Part shown: in pieces, positions 42,999 to 52,051 of the stretch
Layout of the letters: the number at the start of each line of letters is the position of its first letter
Numbering within the stretch: the first letter of the stretch is position 1
NCBI GenBank assembly: GCA_023423535.1
Contig: JAFAFL010000082.1
Coordinates: forward strand, 1-64,000
DNA: 64,000 nt
Source of the DNA: Pseudomonadota bacterium
GTDB lineage: Bacteria; Myxococcota; Myxococcia; Myxococcales; Myxococcaceae
Direction: 5' to 3'
Notes under the pieces: model-generated
What the model saw: the letters and a program-made list of their open reading frames with translations, nothing else
Told to the model about the DNA's origin: nothing
Databases searched by the model: none
Translations under genes and position numbers: made by a program

Positions 42999-43979
42999 AT
43001 GTTCCTGCACGCGCTCGGTCACTTCCACCCGCAGAACATCATCGACAACGCGTTCCTCGAGTCGCTCGACATCGGGACGAACGACGCGTGGATCACCGAG
43101 CGGGTGGGCATCAAGACGCGCCACACGGTGCTCCCGCTCGACTACATCCGGCACACCCGCAACGACGACGTGCGGGCGGCGCTGGAGGCGGCGGAGCTCA
43201 CCAACGCGCAGACCGGCGCGCGCGCCGCGCAGATGGCGCTCGAGCGCGCGGGGCTGAAGCCGAGCGACATCGGCATGGTGGTGGCCGGTGGCTGCTCGCC
43301 CGACCAGTGCATTCCCGCCGAGGCGTGCCGCATCGCGTCGGAGCTGGGCGTGGACGCGCCGGCGCTGGACATCAACAGCGCGTGCTCGAGCTTCTGCGTG
43401 CAGCTGCACTTTCTCGCCGGCATGCGGCCCGAGCGCCTGCCGGACTTCATCCTCGTGGTGAACCCCGAGAACAGCACGAGGGTGGTGAACTACCGCGACC
43501 GCTCGACCTGTGTGCTCTGGGGCGACGCGAGCACCGCCGCCGTCGTCTCGCCGCGCGTGCCCGGCCGCTGGCGCATCACCGAGACGCTCGTGCGCGGAGA
43601 CCCGTCGGGCTGGGACAAGGTGCAGGTCCCCAGGGCCGGTCACTTCACCCAGGCAGGTTCAGCGGTGCAGTCCTTCGCCATCCGCCGCGCGACGGAGACC
43701 TACCTCGCGCTCCGCGGCGGCCGGCCCTCGAACGAGGTCACGCTGATCGGCCACCAGGCGAACCTGCGGATGCTCGAGTCGGTGCAGCGCCGCAGCGAAG
43801 TGCCCGATGGGCGCCACCTCTACAACGTGGACACCCGCGGCAACTGCGGCGCGGCCGGTGCGCCTTCGGTCCTCAGCGAGAAGTGGGACAGCGAGGTCGG
43901 CGACACGGTGGCGATGAGCGTCGTCGGCTCCGGGCTGACCTGGTCCGGCGCGCTGCTCGAGCGCGTGCGCACGGCGTAG
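42999..43979 (+). CDS. KAS III (FabH)-like 3-oxoacyl-ACP synthase family protein
   Basis: 326 residues. The thiolase-fold catalytic triad is complete: Cys129 in DINSACSSF, His in LIGHQANLRM and Asn in RGNCGAAGAPSVLS. The N-terminal part has WITERVGIKTRH, close to the FabH motif W-I-x-x-R-T-G-I-x-x-R. It should condense an acyl-CoA/ACP with a malonyl unit or transfer an acyl group. The sequence is not linked to other fatty-acid genes, so a specialised role such as unusual lipid or secondary metabolite synthesis is possible. Confidence 0.88.
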   Translation: MFLHALGHFHPQNIIDNAFLESLDIGTNDAWITERVGIKTRHTVLPLDYIRHTRNDDVRAALEAAELTNAQTGARAAQMALERAGLKPSDIGMVVAGGCSPDQCIPAEACRIASELGVDAPALDINSACSSFCVQLHFLAGMRPERLPDFILVVNPENSTRVVNYRDRSTCVLWGDASTAAVVSPRVPGRWRITETLVRGDPSGWDKVQVPRAGHFTQAGSAVQSFAIRRATETYLALRGGRPSNEVTLIGHQANLRMLESVQRRSEVPDGRHLYNVDTRGNCGAAGAPSVLSEKWDSEVGDTVAMSVVGSGLTWSGALLERVRTA

Positions 43980-44047
43980 AGACGCACCCGCTCGCTGCGG
44001 TGCCCCCGTAGCCCGCGCCGGGCGAAAAAGGGCACGATGCGGAGGAG

Positions 44048-45118
44048 ATGACCCACGCGCGCCTGCTGTCGCTTCCGCCCGTGCCCTCCGCGATGGAGGA
44101 CCCGCACGGACATCCCCGCTTCGGCACGTGGCAGGGCGAGCTCCGCGAGGTCTCGCTCGGAAAGCTGCGCGGTCCCTGGTCGCTGCCTCCGCCGGTGCGC
44201 TTTCTCAAGCGGAAGCGGTGGATCTACGTGCAGGCGGTCACCGACGAGCTGGTCATCGCGCTGGCGATCGTGCACCTCGGGTACGGCTCGAACAGCTTCC
44301 TCACCGTGCTCGACCGGCGGGAGAAGCGCGCGCTGCGCGACGAGGGCTGGCTCGGGCTGCCGGGCACGAAGTGCGAGGTCAACGATCGTCCGGGTGATGG
44401 GCTCGACGCGCGGTTTCGCAGTCCCGGCGTGCAGGTGGAGATCGCGCGCACGCCGGGAACTGATCGGGTGCAAGTCCGCGCGAAGCTCACGCCGCTGCTG
44501 CCCATCGGCGGAGAGGCGCTGAAGCTCGAACTGGAGCTCGACGCGCACTCGTCGCCGCCCGGCCTCAGCGTGGTCTCGCCGGTCGTGGGAGACGGGCTCG
44601 TCAACGCGACGGTGAAGCGCGCGGCGATGGCGACGAAGGGAACGCTGAGCATCGCGAACCGGAGCTGGTCGCTCGACGGCGGCGTGGGCGGCACCGACTA
44701 CACGCAGGGCCTGCTCTCGCGGCAGACCGCGTGGCGCTGGGCGTTCGGCAACGGGCGGCTCGAGGATGGGACGGCCTTCGGCTTCAACCTCGTCGAGGGC
44801 TTCAACGAGACGAACCCCCACTGCAACGAGAACGCGGTGTGGATCGGCGACGCGGTGTACCCGCTGCCTCGCGCGCGCTTCCGTTTCGACAAGGCGGATC
44901 CGGGCGGGAAGGCGTGGGAGCTGGAGACGGCGGACGGTTCGGCGATGTTGCGCTTCGAGCCGCACCACGTTCACCGCGAGGAGAGGAACCTCAAGCTCGT
45001 GCGCAGCCGCTTTCTGCAGCCGCTGGGCACCTTCTCCGGGACGCTGAAGGTGGCGGGCAGGACGGTGCCGGTGCGAGACGTGGGCGGCGTGACCGAAGAC
45101 CAGGACGTGCTGTGGTGA
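44048..45118 (+). CDS. DUF2804-family protein
   Basis: 356 residues. Typical DUF2804 features: GKLRGPWSLPPPVRFLKRKR near the N-terminus, WIYVQAVTDELVIALAIVHLGYGSNSF (quoted in part), GGVGGTDYTQGLLSRQTAWR and WAFGNGRLEDG. The fold resembles a lipocalin-like or AttH-like double beta-barrel that may carry a lipophilic ligand, but the function is unknown. The next gene (FHA regulator) overlaps its stop by four bases. Confidence 0.83.
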   Translation: MTHARLLSLPPVPSAMEDPHGHPRFGTWQGELREVSLGKLRGPWSLPPPVRFLKRKRWIYVQAVTDELVIALAIVHLGYGSNSFLTVLDRREKRALRDEGWLGLPGTKCEVNDRPGDGLDARFRSPGVQVEIARTPGTDRVQVRAKLTPLLPIGGEALKLELELDAHSSPPGLSVVSPVVGDGLVNATVKRAAMATKGTLSIANRSWSLDGGVGGTDYTQGLLSRQTAWRWAFGNGRLEDGTAFGFNLVEGFNETNPHCNENAVWIGDAVYPLPRARFRFDKADPGGKAWELETADGSAMLRFEPHHVHREERNLKLVRSRFLQPLGTFSGTLKVAGRTVPVRDVGGVTEDQDVLW

Positions 45119-46473
45119 CGACGATGATGACCGAAGGCGTGACCGAGCTGTTGCAGTCGGAGGTGGCCCGCTTCCCGCGCGCGCGCCTCACCGTGGCGAA
45201 GGGCCCGGACCGAGGCTCGGAGGTGGTGCTCGAGGGCCAGACGGTGGTCGTCGGCTCGGATGAGAGCTGTCCCTTGCGGCTGACCGATCCGGCGGTGTCG
45301 CGCCGGCACTTCGAGCTCAGCGGTGGCCCGGGCGGTTACCGGCTGCGCGATCTGCGTTCGACGAACGGCGTGTTCATCGACGGCGTGCAGGTGCTCGATG
45401 CGAGGCTGAGCGGGAAGGTGCGGATCACGCTCGGCCGCACCGAGCTGCGCTTCGAACCGGAGCGCCAGGAGATCCACTGGCCGCTCTCTGCGTCGGACCG
45501 CTTCGGCGAGGCGCTGGGCAGATCCACCGCGATGCGCCGCGTGTTCGCGCTGCTGGAGCGCGCCGCGCCGACCGAGAGCGCGATCGTGTTGGAGGGCGAG
45601 GCGGGCACCGGCAAGGAGCTGCTCGCGCGGGCGGTGCACGAGAAGAGCGCGCGCGCCGAAGGACCGTTCGTGGTGGTGGACGTGGGCGCGCTGAACGAGG
45701 CCGTGCTGGAGAGCGATCTCTTCGGCCACGAGCTCGGCGGGCTCGCGTCCCAGCGCGGCGCGGCGAGGCCGGGCGCGTTCGAGGAAGCGCACGGGGGCAC
45801 GCTGTTTCTCGACGAGGTCTGCGACCTGCCGCCGCCGGTGCAGGCAAAGGTGCTGCGCGTGCTCGAGTCCCGCGAGCTCAAGCGCGCCGGACAGACGGTG
45901 CCGGTGGACGTGCGCGTGGTGGCGTCCACGCAGAAGGATCTCGAGGCCCAGGTGCGCGCGGGCCGCTTCCGCGAGGACCTCTACTTCCGCCTCAGCGTGT
46001 TCCGGGTGCGCGTGCCGGCGCTGCGCGAACGACCGGAGGACATCCCCATGCTCGCGCGGCTCTTCGAGTCGAAGGGCAGGGGACAGCCGCTGCCGACCGA
46101 CGCTGTGGAGATGCTCACCCGCCACGACTGGCCGGGCAACGTCCGCGAGCTGCGCAACGTGGTCGAACGGCTGGGCGCGTTTCCGGACCTCGGCGTGAAC
46201 GCGCTGGCGAGGGCGATGGGCCGGGCGCCTTCGGCCGGCGACGACGAGACGAGCGACGCGCGCCTGCGCATGGAGATGATGAAGAGCCTCTTCGCGCTGC
46301 CGTACCACGAGGCGAAGGAGCGGGTGCTCGACGCGTTCGAGAAGACCTACCTCAACGAGCACCTGCGCGCCGCCAACGGCGTCGTCACCCGCGCCGCCCA
46401 GCGCGTGCAGCTTCCGCGGCAGAGCGTGCACCGGATGATGCGGAGGCTCGGGCTGCAGGGGAGGGATGAGTAG
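45115..46473 (+). CDS. FHA-AAA+ sigma54-type regulator lacking the GAFTGA loop
   Basis: 452 residues from GTG 45115 (an ATG three codons in is an alternative). FHA domain (about 25-113; VVGSDESCPLRL, VSRRHFELSG, LRSTNGVFIDG) binds phosphothreonine. The AAA+ domain (about 130-365) has Walker A GEAGTGKE (161-168), Walker B GGTLFLDE, arginine finger FREDLYFRL and HDWPGNVRELRN. The loop that contacts sigma54, normally GAFTGA, reads GGLASQ (208-213), and the following linker is rewritten. The Fis-type HTH is at the C-terminus (RQSVHRMMRRLGL). Enhancer binding is possible, sigma54 activation in the classical way is doubtful. Confidence 0.88.
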   Translation: MTTMMTEGVTELLQSEVARFPRARLTVAKGPDRGSEVVLEGQTVVVGSDESCPLRLTDPAVSRRHFELSGGPGGYRLRDLRSTNGVFIDGVQVLDARLSGKVRITLGRTELRFEPERQEIHWPLSASDRFGEALGRSTAMRRVFALLERAAPTESAIVLEGEAGTGKELLARAVHEKSARAEGPFVVVDVGALNEAVLESDLFGHELGGLASQRGAARPGAFEEAHGGTLFLDEVCDLPPPVQAKVLRVLESRELKRAGQTVPVDVRVVASTQKDLEAQVRAGRFREDLYFRLSVFRVRVPALRERPEDIPMLARLFESKGRGQPLPTDAVEMLTRHDWPGNVRELRNVVERLGAFPDLGVNALARAMGRAPSAGDDETSDARLRMEMMKSLFALPYHEAKERVLDAFEKTYLNEHLRAANGVVTRAAQRVQLPRQSVHRMMRRLGLQGRDE

Positions 46474-46483
46474 CCGGACTAGG

Positions 46484-46584
46484 TGCATCATAGTGCATCA
46501 AAGCGAGCCGACTTGCGTCGCAGAATGCATTTTGATGCATGAATAGAGCGCCGGCTGCCGGTCAACATGCTGTACAGTGCATGA
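46484..46584. promoter_or_regulatory. TGCAT-type operator cluster upstream of hipA-like gene
   Basis: TGCATCA occurs at 46484-46490 and 46494-46500 (10-base period). A palindrome TGCAT-TTTG-ATGCA lies at 46526-46539, and another TGCATGA sits at 46578-46584, ending directly before the GTG start. The stretch is visibly A/T-richer than its surroundings. Multiple operators are typical for hip-type loci, where the toxin-antitoxin complex binds cooperatively. Confidence 0.55.
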
Positions 46585-47883
46585 GTGCGGCTGACGATCG
46601 AGGCATTCGCAGAGGGCTCCTGGGGACGGGCGGGTGAGCTCCATCTCACTGCGCCCGACGAAGGCCCGGGGGGCGCATCCCACTTCGAATACGACCTCGG
46701 CTGGCTGACCCGCTGGATCGCCGAGGACGCGCCGTATGCGAGCGTGAGCCTCACCTTTCCGGTGCAGGCCGGCCCGCTGATGTCGCAGCGCTGGCCCGCG
46801 TTCCTCGACGACCTGCGGCCCATGGGAAGCGCGCACCGGTGGTGGCTGAAGCGATTGAACCTGCCGAGCTCGCCCTCGAGCGAGACCGAGGTCCTCCGGC
46901 GCGGGACGATCGCGCCGATCGGCAATCTGCGCATCGCGGAAGCGGTTCCGCCCAAACGGGAGCCTCCGCCGCGCTTCGGGCGCAGGGCACTCATCGAACG
47001 GGAGAGTGACTTCCTCCAGTGGGCGGCGGAGCACGGGGCGCAGGTCGGCGGTGCGACGGGAGCGGGCGGCGAGTCGCCGAAGGTGCTCGTGCGCTGCGAC
47101 GCGGAGGATCGGGTGTGGATCGACGTCTGGCAGGACGAGCCCGACCTGCCGGACCGGCACTACCTCGTGAAGTTCGCGCGCGGTGCCACCGAGCGGGACC
47201 GGACCGTGCTGCGCTCGGAGCACGTGTACTACCGCGCGCTGCAGGCGCTGGGCGTGGAGACGATCCCGACCGACGGCATGGCGCTCGAAGAGGGCCCGAA
47301 CGGTCCGAGCCTCTGGCTGCCGCGCTTCGACGTCACCCGGCGAGAGGGGCGCACGGTGCTGTGGGGGATGGAGTCGATGTACTCGCTCGTGGGCGCCGAG
47401 CCGGGCGCGTGGCTCTCGCACCAGCGCGTGTTGAAGGCGTTGCGCGAGCACTTCGATCGCAAACCGTGGGCGGGCGTGGTGCTCGAGTACGTGCGGCGCG
47501 ATCTGTTGAACCTCGTGTTCGGGAACTCGGACAACCACGGGCGAAACACCGCGGTGCTTCGAACGGAGAACGAGGTCCGGCTCGCTCCGGTCTTCGACTT
47601 CGCGCCGATGAAGATGGACCTCGAAGGCGTCACCCGCACCACGCGCTGGGAAGGCCTCGAGCGCGGCGGCGAGGTGAGCTGGCGAGAGTTGCTCGCGATG
47701 CTCGAGGAAGAGTTCGGCGTCGAGGAGTCGTACCTGCGCGAAGGCTTGCGGGAGCTGGCGGAAAAGCTGCGCGATCTGGCGGACCTGCTGACGTCGCTCG
47801 GGCTGCCGGAGGAGACGCTGAACTTCCCCGCGCTGGACCTCGCGGGCACCGAGCGGAAGCTGCGCGCGTGGACGATCCTGTGA
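46585..47883 (+). CDS. HipA-family kinase toxin
   Basis: 432 residues, GTG start. The N-terminal subdomain (1-105) includes LTFPVQAGPLMSQRWPAFLD. The kinase core has KFARG (ATP-contact region), the catalytic GNSDNHGRNTAVL (N-x-D-x-H-x-x-N) and the metal-binding Asp in PVFDFAPMKMD. HipA proteins phosphorylate a tRNA synthetase or similar target and cause growth arrest. All motifs appear intact. The partner HipB-like gene overlaps the end by four bases; the order toxin-antitoxin is the reverse of E. coli hipBA. Confidence 0.87.
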   Translation: MRLTIEAFAEGSWGRAGELHLTAPDEGPGGASHFEYDLGWLTRWIAEDAPYASVSLTFPVQAGPLMSQRWPAFLDDLRPMGSAHRWWLKRLNLPSSPSSETEVLRRGTIAPIGNLRIAEAVPPKREPPPRFGRRALIERESDFLQWAAEHGAQVGGATGAGGESPKVLVRCDAEDRVWIDVWQDEPDLPDRHYLVKFARGATERDRTVLRSEHVYYRALQALGVETIPTDGMALEEGPNGPSLWLPRFDVTRREGRTVLWGMESMYSLVGAEPGAWLSHQRVLKALREHFDRKPWAGVVLEYVRRDLLNLVFGNSDNHGRNTAVLRTENEVRLAPVFDFAPMKMDLEGVTRTTRWEGLERGGEVSWRELLAMLEEEFGVEESYLREGLRELAEKLRDLADLLTSLGLPEETLNFPALDLAGTERKLRAWTIL

Positions 47884-48284
47884 AGAGGCCGCTCGACCAC
47901 GAGGAGATCGCGAAGCTCGGGCCGCTGCAGCGGAAGGCGCTGCTCGACGAGGTCGCGGTGCTGGTGAACACCGGTGAGTGGCACGTGGGCGAAGCGGTGC
48001 GCGTCCTGCGAAGCGCGGTGCTCGCCATGGACCGTGCGCGCTTCGCCAAGGCGGTGAAGGTCTCTCCGCGCGCGCTGGCGAAGCTCGAAGACGATCCGGA
48101 ATCGAACCCGACGGTCGAGACGCTCACCCGCGTGCTCCGACCCTTCGGCGCGAGGGTGGGCCTCGTGTTCCCGAAGATGTCGCCACCGCCTGCGCGCGAC
48201 GAGGCCCGCGAGCTTCTCCGCGCGGAGCTGCAGGCCGCGCTGGACCGGAACCGCCGCCGCCGGAAGCGCCCGCCCACTCGCTGA
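47880..48284 (+). CDS. HipB-like XRE antitoxin
   Basis: 134 residues, GTG start overlapping the HipA stop (GTGA). The HTH region is RARFAKAVKVSPRALAKLED (about 50-75) followed by NPTVETLTRVLRPFGARVGL, the usual XRE C-terminal helix pair. The C-terminal tail is very basic (RNRRRRKRPP) and could contact DNA or the toxin. It should neutralise the HipA-like kinase and repress the operon by binding the TGCAT-type sites upstream. Confidence 0.82.
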   Translation: MKRPLDHEEIAKLGPLQRKALLDEVAVLVNTGEWHVGEAVRVLRSAVLAMDRARFAKAVKVSPRALAKLEDDPESNPTVETLTRVLRPFGARVGLVFPKMSPPPARDEARELLRAELQAALDRNRRRRKRPPTR

Positions 48285-48364
48285 GGGCGGTTGCTCGAGC
48301 CCTGACTGAAGCGCCTGCCCGTCTGCTCCCGAGCGGCTGCCGTCGCTGCTAAGGTGGACCTCTC

Positions 48365-50173
48365 GTGTCGCTCGAAGCCGGAACCTGGGTCGGTCGCTTC
48401 CGCATCACCCGCCTCATCGCGCAGGGTGGGATGGCGGAGGTGTACCGCGCGGAGCAGGAGCTCGCCGGCGGCATCCTCCGTCCCGCGGCGCTGAAGGTCA
48501 TCCGGCCGGAGTACTCCGAGTCGCCGGACTTCCGGGAGATGTTCCTCGACGAGGCGCGGCTCGCGTGCACGCTCTCGCACCCGAACATCGTGCACATCTA
48601 CGAGGTCGGCGAGTCGGACGGCCGGCTCTACATGGCGATGGAGCTGGTGCCCGGTGAGTCGCTCGCGTTCATCGCGCGCACGCTCCGCGAGAAGGGCGAG
48701 CGCTTCGCCGACGAGGCGCTGATCGCGATCGGCATCTTCACCTGCTCCGCGCTGGAGATGGTGCACGGGCTGCGGCTGCCGGGGCACGGCCACGTGAACC
48801 TCGTGCACCGCGACGTGTCGCCGCACAACCTGCTGCTCGGACCTTCGGGTTCGCTGAAGCTCATCGATTTCGGCATCGCCAAGGCGGCGTCAAACAGGAA
48901 CCTCACCTCCTCCGGCGTGACGAAGGGCAAGGCGGGGTACTTCTCGCCGGAGCAGGCGATGGGGCGCGCGCTGGACGGGCGCAGCGACCTCTTCTCGCTC
49001 GGCGTGACGCTCTACAAGCTCGCGTGGGGCGGCACCCCGTTCGACGAGCACCGCACGCATTACGATCGCAACACGGCGCTGGTCCACGGGCGCTGGAAGA
49101 AGCTGCGCTCGGTGTGTCCGGATCTGCCGGCGGGCTTCTACGACATCGTCGATCGCGCGCTGCAGGTGAAGCCGGAGGACCGCTTCCCGGACGCGTACCA
49201 GATGCGGCTGGCGCTGGAGCGGCTCGCGCTGACCGAGGGCTTTCACGTCGGCCCGTCCACGCTCGCCGGTTACCTCGAGCCGCAGGAGGATGATCCGCTC
49301 GCGCTCGGGGCAAGGCCGCAGCCGGGCTCGGCGCGCATCGAACGGCCCGCAGCCATCACCGCGCTGATGCAGGGCGGCGCAGAAGCCACCGCCGCAGCGC
49401 GCACCGCCGCGTCTCCCAGGCAGCCCACCGTGGCGCCGCCTCCGAGCCCCACCACCACCGACCATCCGCGCCAGACCGAGCGGCTGCCGGCGCAGAGCGG
49501 CACCTTCCCCTACGCGCGCGTGGAGCGGACGAGGCGCCGGCTCTTCCTCGCCAGCGGGGTGGCGGTCGTGGTGCTCGCGGTGGTGGCCGGACTCGCCATC
49601 GGCCAGAGCGCGGCGCGGAAGGCCGAGCGAGGACAGCCACAGACGATCGAGCTGCAGCCCGTCGTAGCCGCAGCGGAGGCCCCAGGGAGCGCAGAGACGC
49701 CGCCCGTCGTCACCGCCGAGGCGGTCAAAGTGGACGTCGAGGTGACCGCTGATCCGACGCCGACGCCGGCAGTCGTCGCCGCCGCTGCGCAGACCACGCG
49801 TCCCCCTCCGCCGCGCACGGTGAAGAGCACTGCGTCCACCAACGGCAGCACAACTGCGGCGACCTCCGGCCCTTCGTCCGGGGCCGCGTCATCGGCTTCG
49901 AGCGCAACAAACGCGCGCCTACAGGAGCAGGCGCCGACAGGTGGCATGGGCCGCTTGCGCGTGGGTGGTCAGGACGACGCGGAGGTGCTGGTGAACGGCC
50001 GCCGCCAGGGCGTGTCGCCGCTGGATCTCCCGCTGCCCGCGGGCGCCTACACGGTGGTGGTGCGCACCCTCGACGGCAAGCGCACCCTGCAGGAGCGCGT
50101 GGAGGTCCGAGCCGATCGCACGAGCCGGATCCTCTTCGACTTCGAACGCTCGGTGATGCAGGTCGGGAACTGA
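48365..50173 (+). CDS. Membrane Ser/Thr protein kinase with PEGA domain
   Basis: 602 residues, GTG start. The N-terminal kinase domain (about 10-285) has IAQGGMAEVYRA, catalytic loop HRDVSPHNLLL, DFG in LIDFGIAKA and GYFSPEQAMG. The HRDVSP variant (S in place of K/L) is typical of myxobacterial Pkn proteins. A Pro/Ala/Thr-rich linker follows, a single TM (LFLASGVAVVVLAVVAGLAI; about 395-415), a low-complexity periplasmic stalk and a C-terminal PEGA domain (about 535-600; GRLRVGGQDDAEVLVNGRRQ). It probably senses an envelope signal and phosphorylates cytoplasmic proteins, possibly FHA proteins such as the regulator two kb upstream. Confidence 0.93.
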   Translation: MSLEAGTWVGRFRITRLIAQGGMAEVYRAEQELAGGILRPAALKVIRPEYSESPDFREMFLDEARLACTLSHPNIVHIYEVGESDGRLYMAMELVPGESLAFIARTLREKGERFADEALIAIGIFTCSALEMVHGLRLPGHGHVNLVHRDVSPHNLLLGPSGSLKLIDFGIAKAASNRNLTSSGVTKGKAGYFSPEQAMGRALDGRSDLFSLGVTLYKLAWGGTPFDEHRTHYDRNTALVHGRWKKLRSVCPDLPAGFYDIVDRALQVKPEDRFPDAYQMRLALERLALTEGFHVGPSTLAGYLEPQEDDPLALGARPQPGSARIERPAAITALMQGGAEATAAARTAASPRQPTVAPPPSPTTTDHPRQTERLPAQSGTFPYARVERTRRRLFLASGVAVVVLAVVAGLAIGQSAARKAERGQPQTIELQPVVAAAEAPGSAETPPVVTAEAVKVDVEVTADPTPTPAVVAAAAQTTRPPPPRTVKSTASTNGSTTAATSGPSSGAASSASSATNARLQEQAPTGGMGRLRVGGQDDAEVLVNGRRQGVSPLDLPLPAGAYTVVVRTLDGKRTLQERVEVRADRTSRILFDFERSVMQVGN

Positions 50174-50272
50174 CCGCCGCGCCTCCGGGCAGCGTCCAGT
50201 TCCGACACGTGACGAAGACGCCCTGCCGTTTCCGCGAGGCGTCGCGCAGGGCGCGTGCGAGCATCCCGCCTC

Positions 50273-50854
50273 ATGTCTGCACCCGTTGCCTCCGTCCGCG
50301 CGCTCGCGGTCGCCGCCGCGCTCGTCTCTCTCACCACCGTCGGCTGCGAGAAGCCGGTCCCGCCCACGCCCTCCGCGCCCGCGCCGGCCATACCCGTTCC
50401 CGTACCGCCCGCTGCAGAGGCACCCGGCGCCGCGCCCGCGGAGCTCCCCTCCCCGACCGACGCGGGCCCGACCGCTGCGCCCTCTGCGCCTTCAGCGGCT
50501 GCGCAGCCTCCTGCGCCGACGACCGATGCGGGCTCCGGCGCCCCGCAGCCGACCACGCCCGCTCCCGTTCAGCTCACCGGCGCCGGCGCCGCCCTCTACA
50601 GCGCGCGCTGCTCGATGTGTCACGGGCCGCGCGGCGAGGGGAACGGGCCTGCCTCCGCCGCCATCCGGGTGAAGATGCAGAACCTCGGCGATCCCGCCTG
50701 GCAGGGACAGGTGACGGACGACTACCTCCGGAAGATCATCGCCGGCGGTGGCCCGGCGGTGGGCAAGAACGCCGCGATGCCTCCCGCGCCGGACATCGTG
50801 AAGGACCCGCGCTTTCCGGAGCTCATCGCCTTCATCCGGAGCCTGAAGAAGTAG
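50273..50854 (+). CDS. Lipoprotein c-type cytochrome
   Basis: 193 residues. Lipobox TTVGC (Cys25), then a long Pro/Ala-rich linker (about 27-100) that holds the haem domain away from the membrane. The cytochrome c domain has the haem-attachment motif CSMCH (113-117) and a late Met in GKNAAMPPAP as the likely sixth ligand. A mono-haem electron carrier in the periplasm is expected. It sits ten bases upstream of the phosphoesterase gene and may share its transcript. Confidence 0.88.
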   Translation: MSAPVASVRALAVAAALVSLTTVGCEKPVPPTPSAPAPAIPVPVPPAAEAPGAAPAELPSPTDAGPTAAPSAPSAAAQPPAPTTDAGSGAPQPTTPAPVQLTGAGAALYSARCSMCHGPRGEGNGPASAAIRVKMQNLGDPAWQGQVTDDYLRKIIAGGGPAVGKNAAMPPAPDIVKDPRFPELIAFIRSLKK

Positions 50855-50864
50855 CGCGACCGTC

Positions 50865-51572
50865 ATGCAGCTCGCCGTCATCAGCGACCTCCACCTCGGG
50901 CCCGGCGACGCGACCGACTCCTTCGGTCACGACGACGAGGAGTTCCTGCGCTTCCTCACCCGGCTGGAGCGGAACTTCGACCGCGTGGTGCTGCTGGGCG
51001 ACGTGTGGGAGACGCTGACCGCGAAGGTGTTCGGCGATCCGGCCCGCGCCCTGAAGGCGGCGCGCGAGGCCCACGCGGCGATCGCGCGGCGCTTCGAGTC
51101 TGGGCGCTACCTCTACGTGCACGGCAACCACGACCTCGTGGCGGGCGCGGTGGACGGCGTTCCCGACGAGCTCGTGCTCGAGGCGGACGGCATCCGCCTG
51201 CTCTTCACCCACGGGCACCTCGGCGACGCGCTGGTGCAGCGGGCGCGCTGGGCCTCGGAGCTCGGCGTGTGGATGGGCGCGTGGATTCGCCGGTGCGGAA
51301 TGGCCGCGGCGTGGCGGCTCTTCGACCGGCTCGACGCGTGGCGGGGCGGCGCGCAAGAGGAGCCGTCGGCCTGCGCGTTCCAGACGTGGGCGGTGAAGCG
51401 CGCCGCCGAGCAGAACGCAGACCTCGTGGTGACCGGCCACACGCACCTCGCCACGAGGGCGGAGCACGGCCCACGCCTCTTCCTCAACAGCGGCACCTGC
51501 AGCGAGGGCGGGCTCTCCTTCCTCGCGCTCGACACCCGAGCCGGCAGCTACGGCGTGCACCGGCGCTGGTAG
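50865..51572 (+). CDS. Calcineurin-like metallophosphoesterase
   Basis: 235 residues. All metal-binding motifs are present: SDLHLG (D-x-H), LLGDVWE (GD), YVHGNHDL (GNHD), FTHGHLGD (GH) and VVTGHTHLA (GH-x-H). The arrangement resembles LpxH-like UDP-2,3-diacylglucosamine hydrolases and related enzymes, but the substrate cannot be assigned. Ten bases separate it from the cytochrome gene. Confidence 0.9.
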   Translation: MQLAVISDLHLGPGDATDSFGHDDEEFLRFLTRLERNFDRVVLLGDVWETLTAKVFGDPARALKAAREAHAAIARRFESGRYLYVHGNHDLVAGAVDGVPDELVLEADGIRLLFTHGHLGDALVQRARWASELGVWMGAWIRRCGMAAAWRLFDRLDAWRGGAQEEPSACAFQTWAVKRAAEQNADLVVTGHTHLATRAEHGPRLFLNSGTCSEGGLSFLALDTRAGSYGVHRRW

Positions 51573-51595
51573 CGAAGCCTCCGGCCTGCAGCGAG

Positions 51596-52000
51596 CTAAG
51601 GCTTCTTCGAGGCGCTCTCGTCGCGGTGGCAGACGGCCTCGATGTTGTGGCCGTCCGGATCGCGCACGAACGCGGCGTAGTAGTTCGGGTGGTAGTGCTC
51701 GCGGAGGCCCGGCGCGCCGTTGTCCCTTCCGCCCGCCGCCAGCGCCGCGGCGTAGAAGCCCTTCACCTGCGCGTGGGTTCGGACGGTGAAGGCCACGTGC
51801 GCGGGCGGCGAGCCCGGATTCCCCTGGCCGATCCAGAAGTCCGGCTTGCCCCCTTCGCCGAAGCCCGCCGCGGGCACGCCGTCGTTCTGCTCGGCGGGGA
51901 TGTCCATCAGCAGCCCGTAGCCGATGGGCGCCAGCGCGCGCTCGTAGAAGGCCTTGCTGCGCGCGAAGTCGCTGCAGTTCACCGAGGTGTGGTCGATCAT
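51596..52000 (-). CDS. VOC-family (glyoxalase/bleomycin-resistance fold) protein
   Basis: 134 residues from ATG 52000. The N-terminal metal-ligand His is in MIDHTSVNCSD, the central strand is HVAFTVRTHAQV, and the terminal Glu ligand is in VRDPDGHNIEAVCH. This is a single VOC unit of the kind that forms dimers. Substrate unknown. Convergent with the phosphoesterase gene and 51 bases downstream of the ECF sigma gene, so it may be co-transcribed with it. Confidence 0.87.
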   Translation of the reverse strand: MIDHTSVNCSDFARSKAFYERALAPIGYGLLMDIPAEQNDGVPAAGFGEGGKPDFWIGQGNPGSPPAHVAFTVRTHAQVKGFYAAALAAGGRDNGAPGLREHYHPNYYAAFVRDPDGHNIEAVCHRDESASKKP

Positions 52001-52051
52001 GCGCGGGACGCTACCCACCGCCCGCTGCGTCTCGGCAATGCCACCGCGGTC

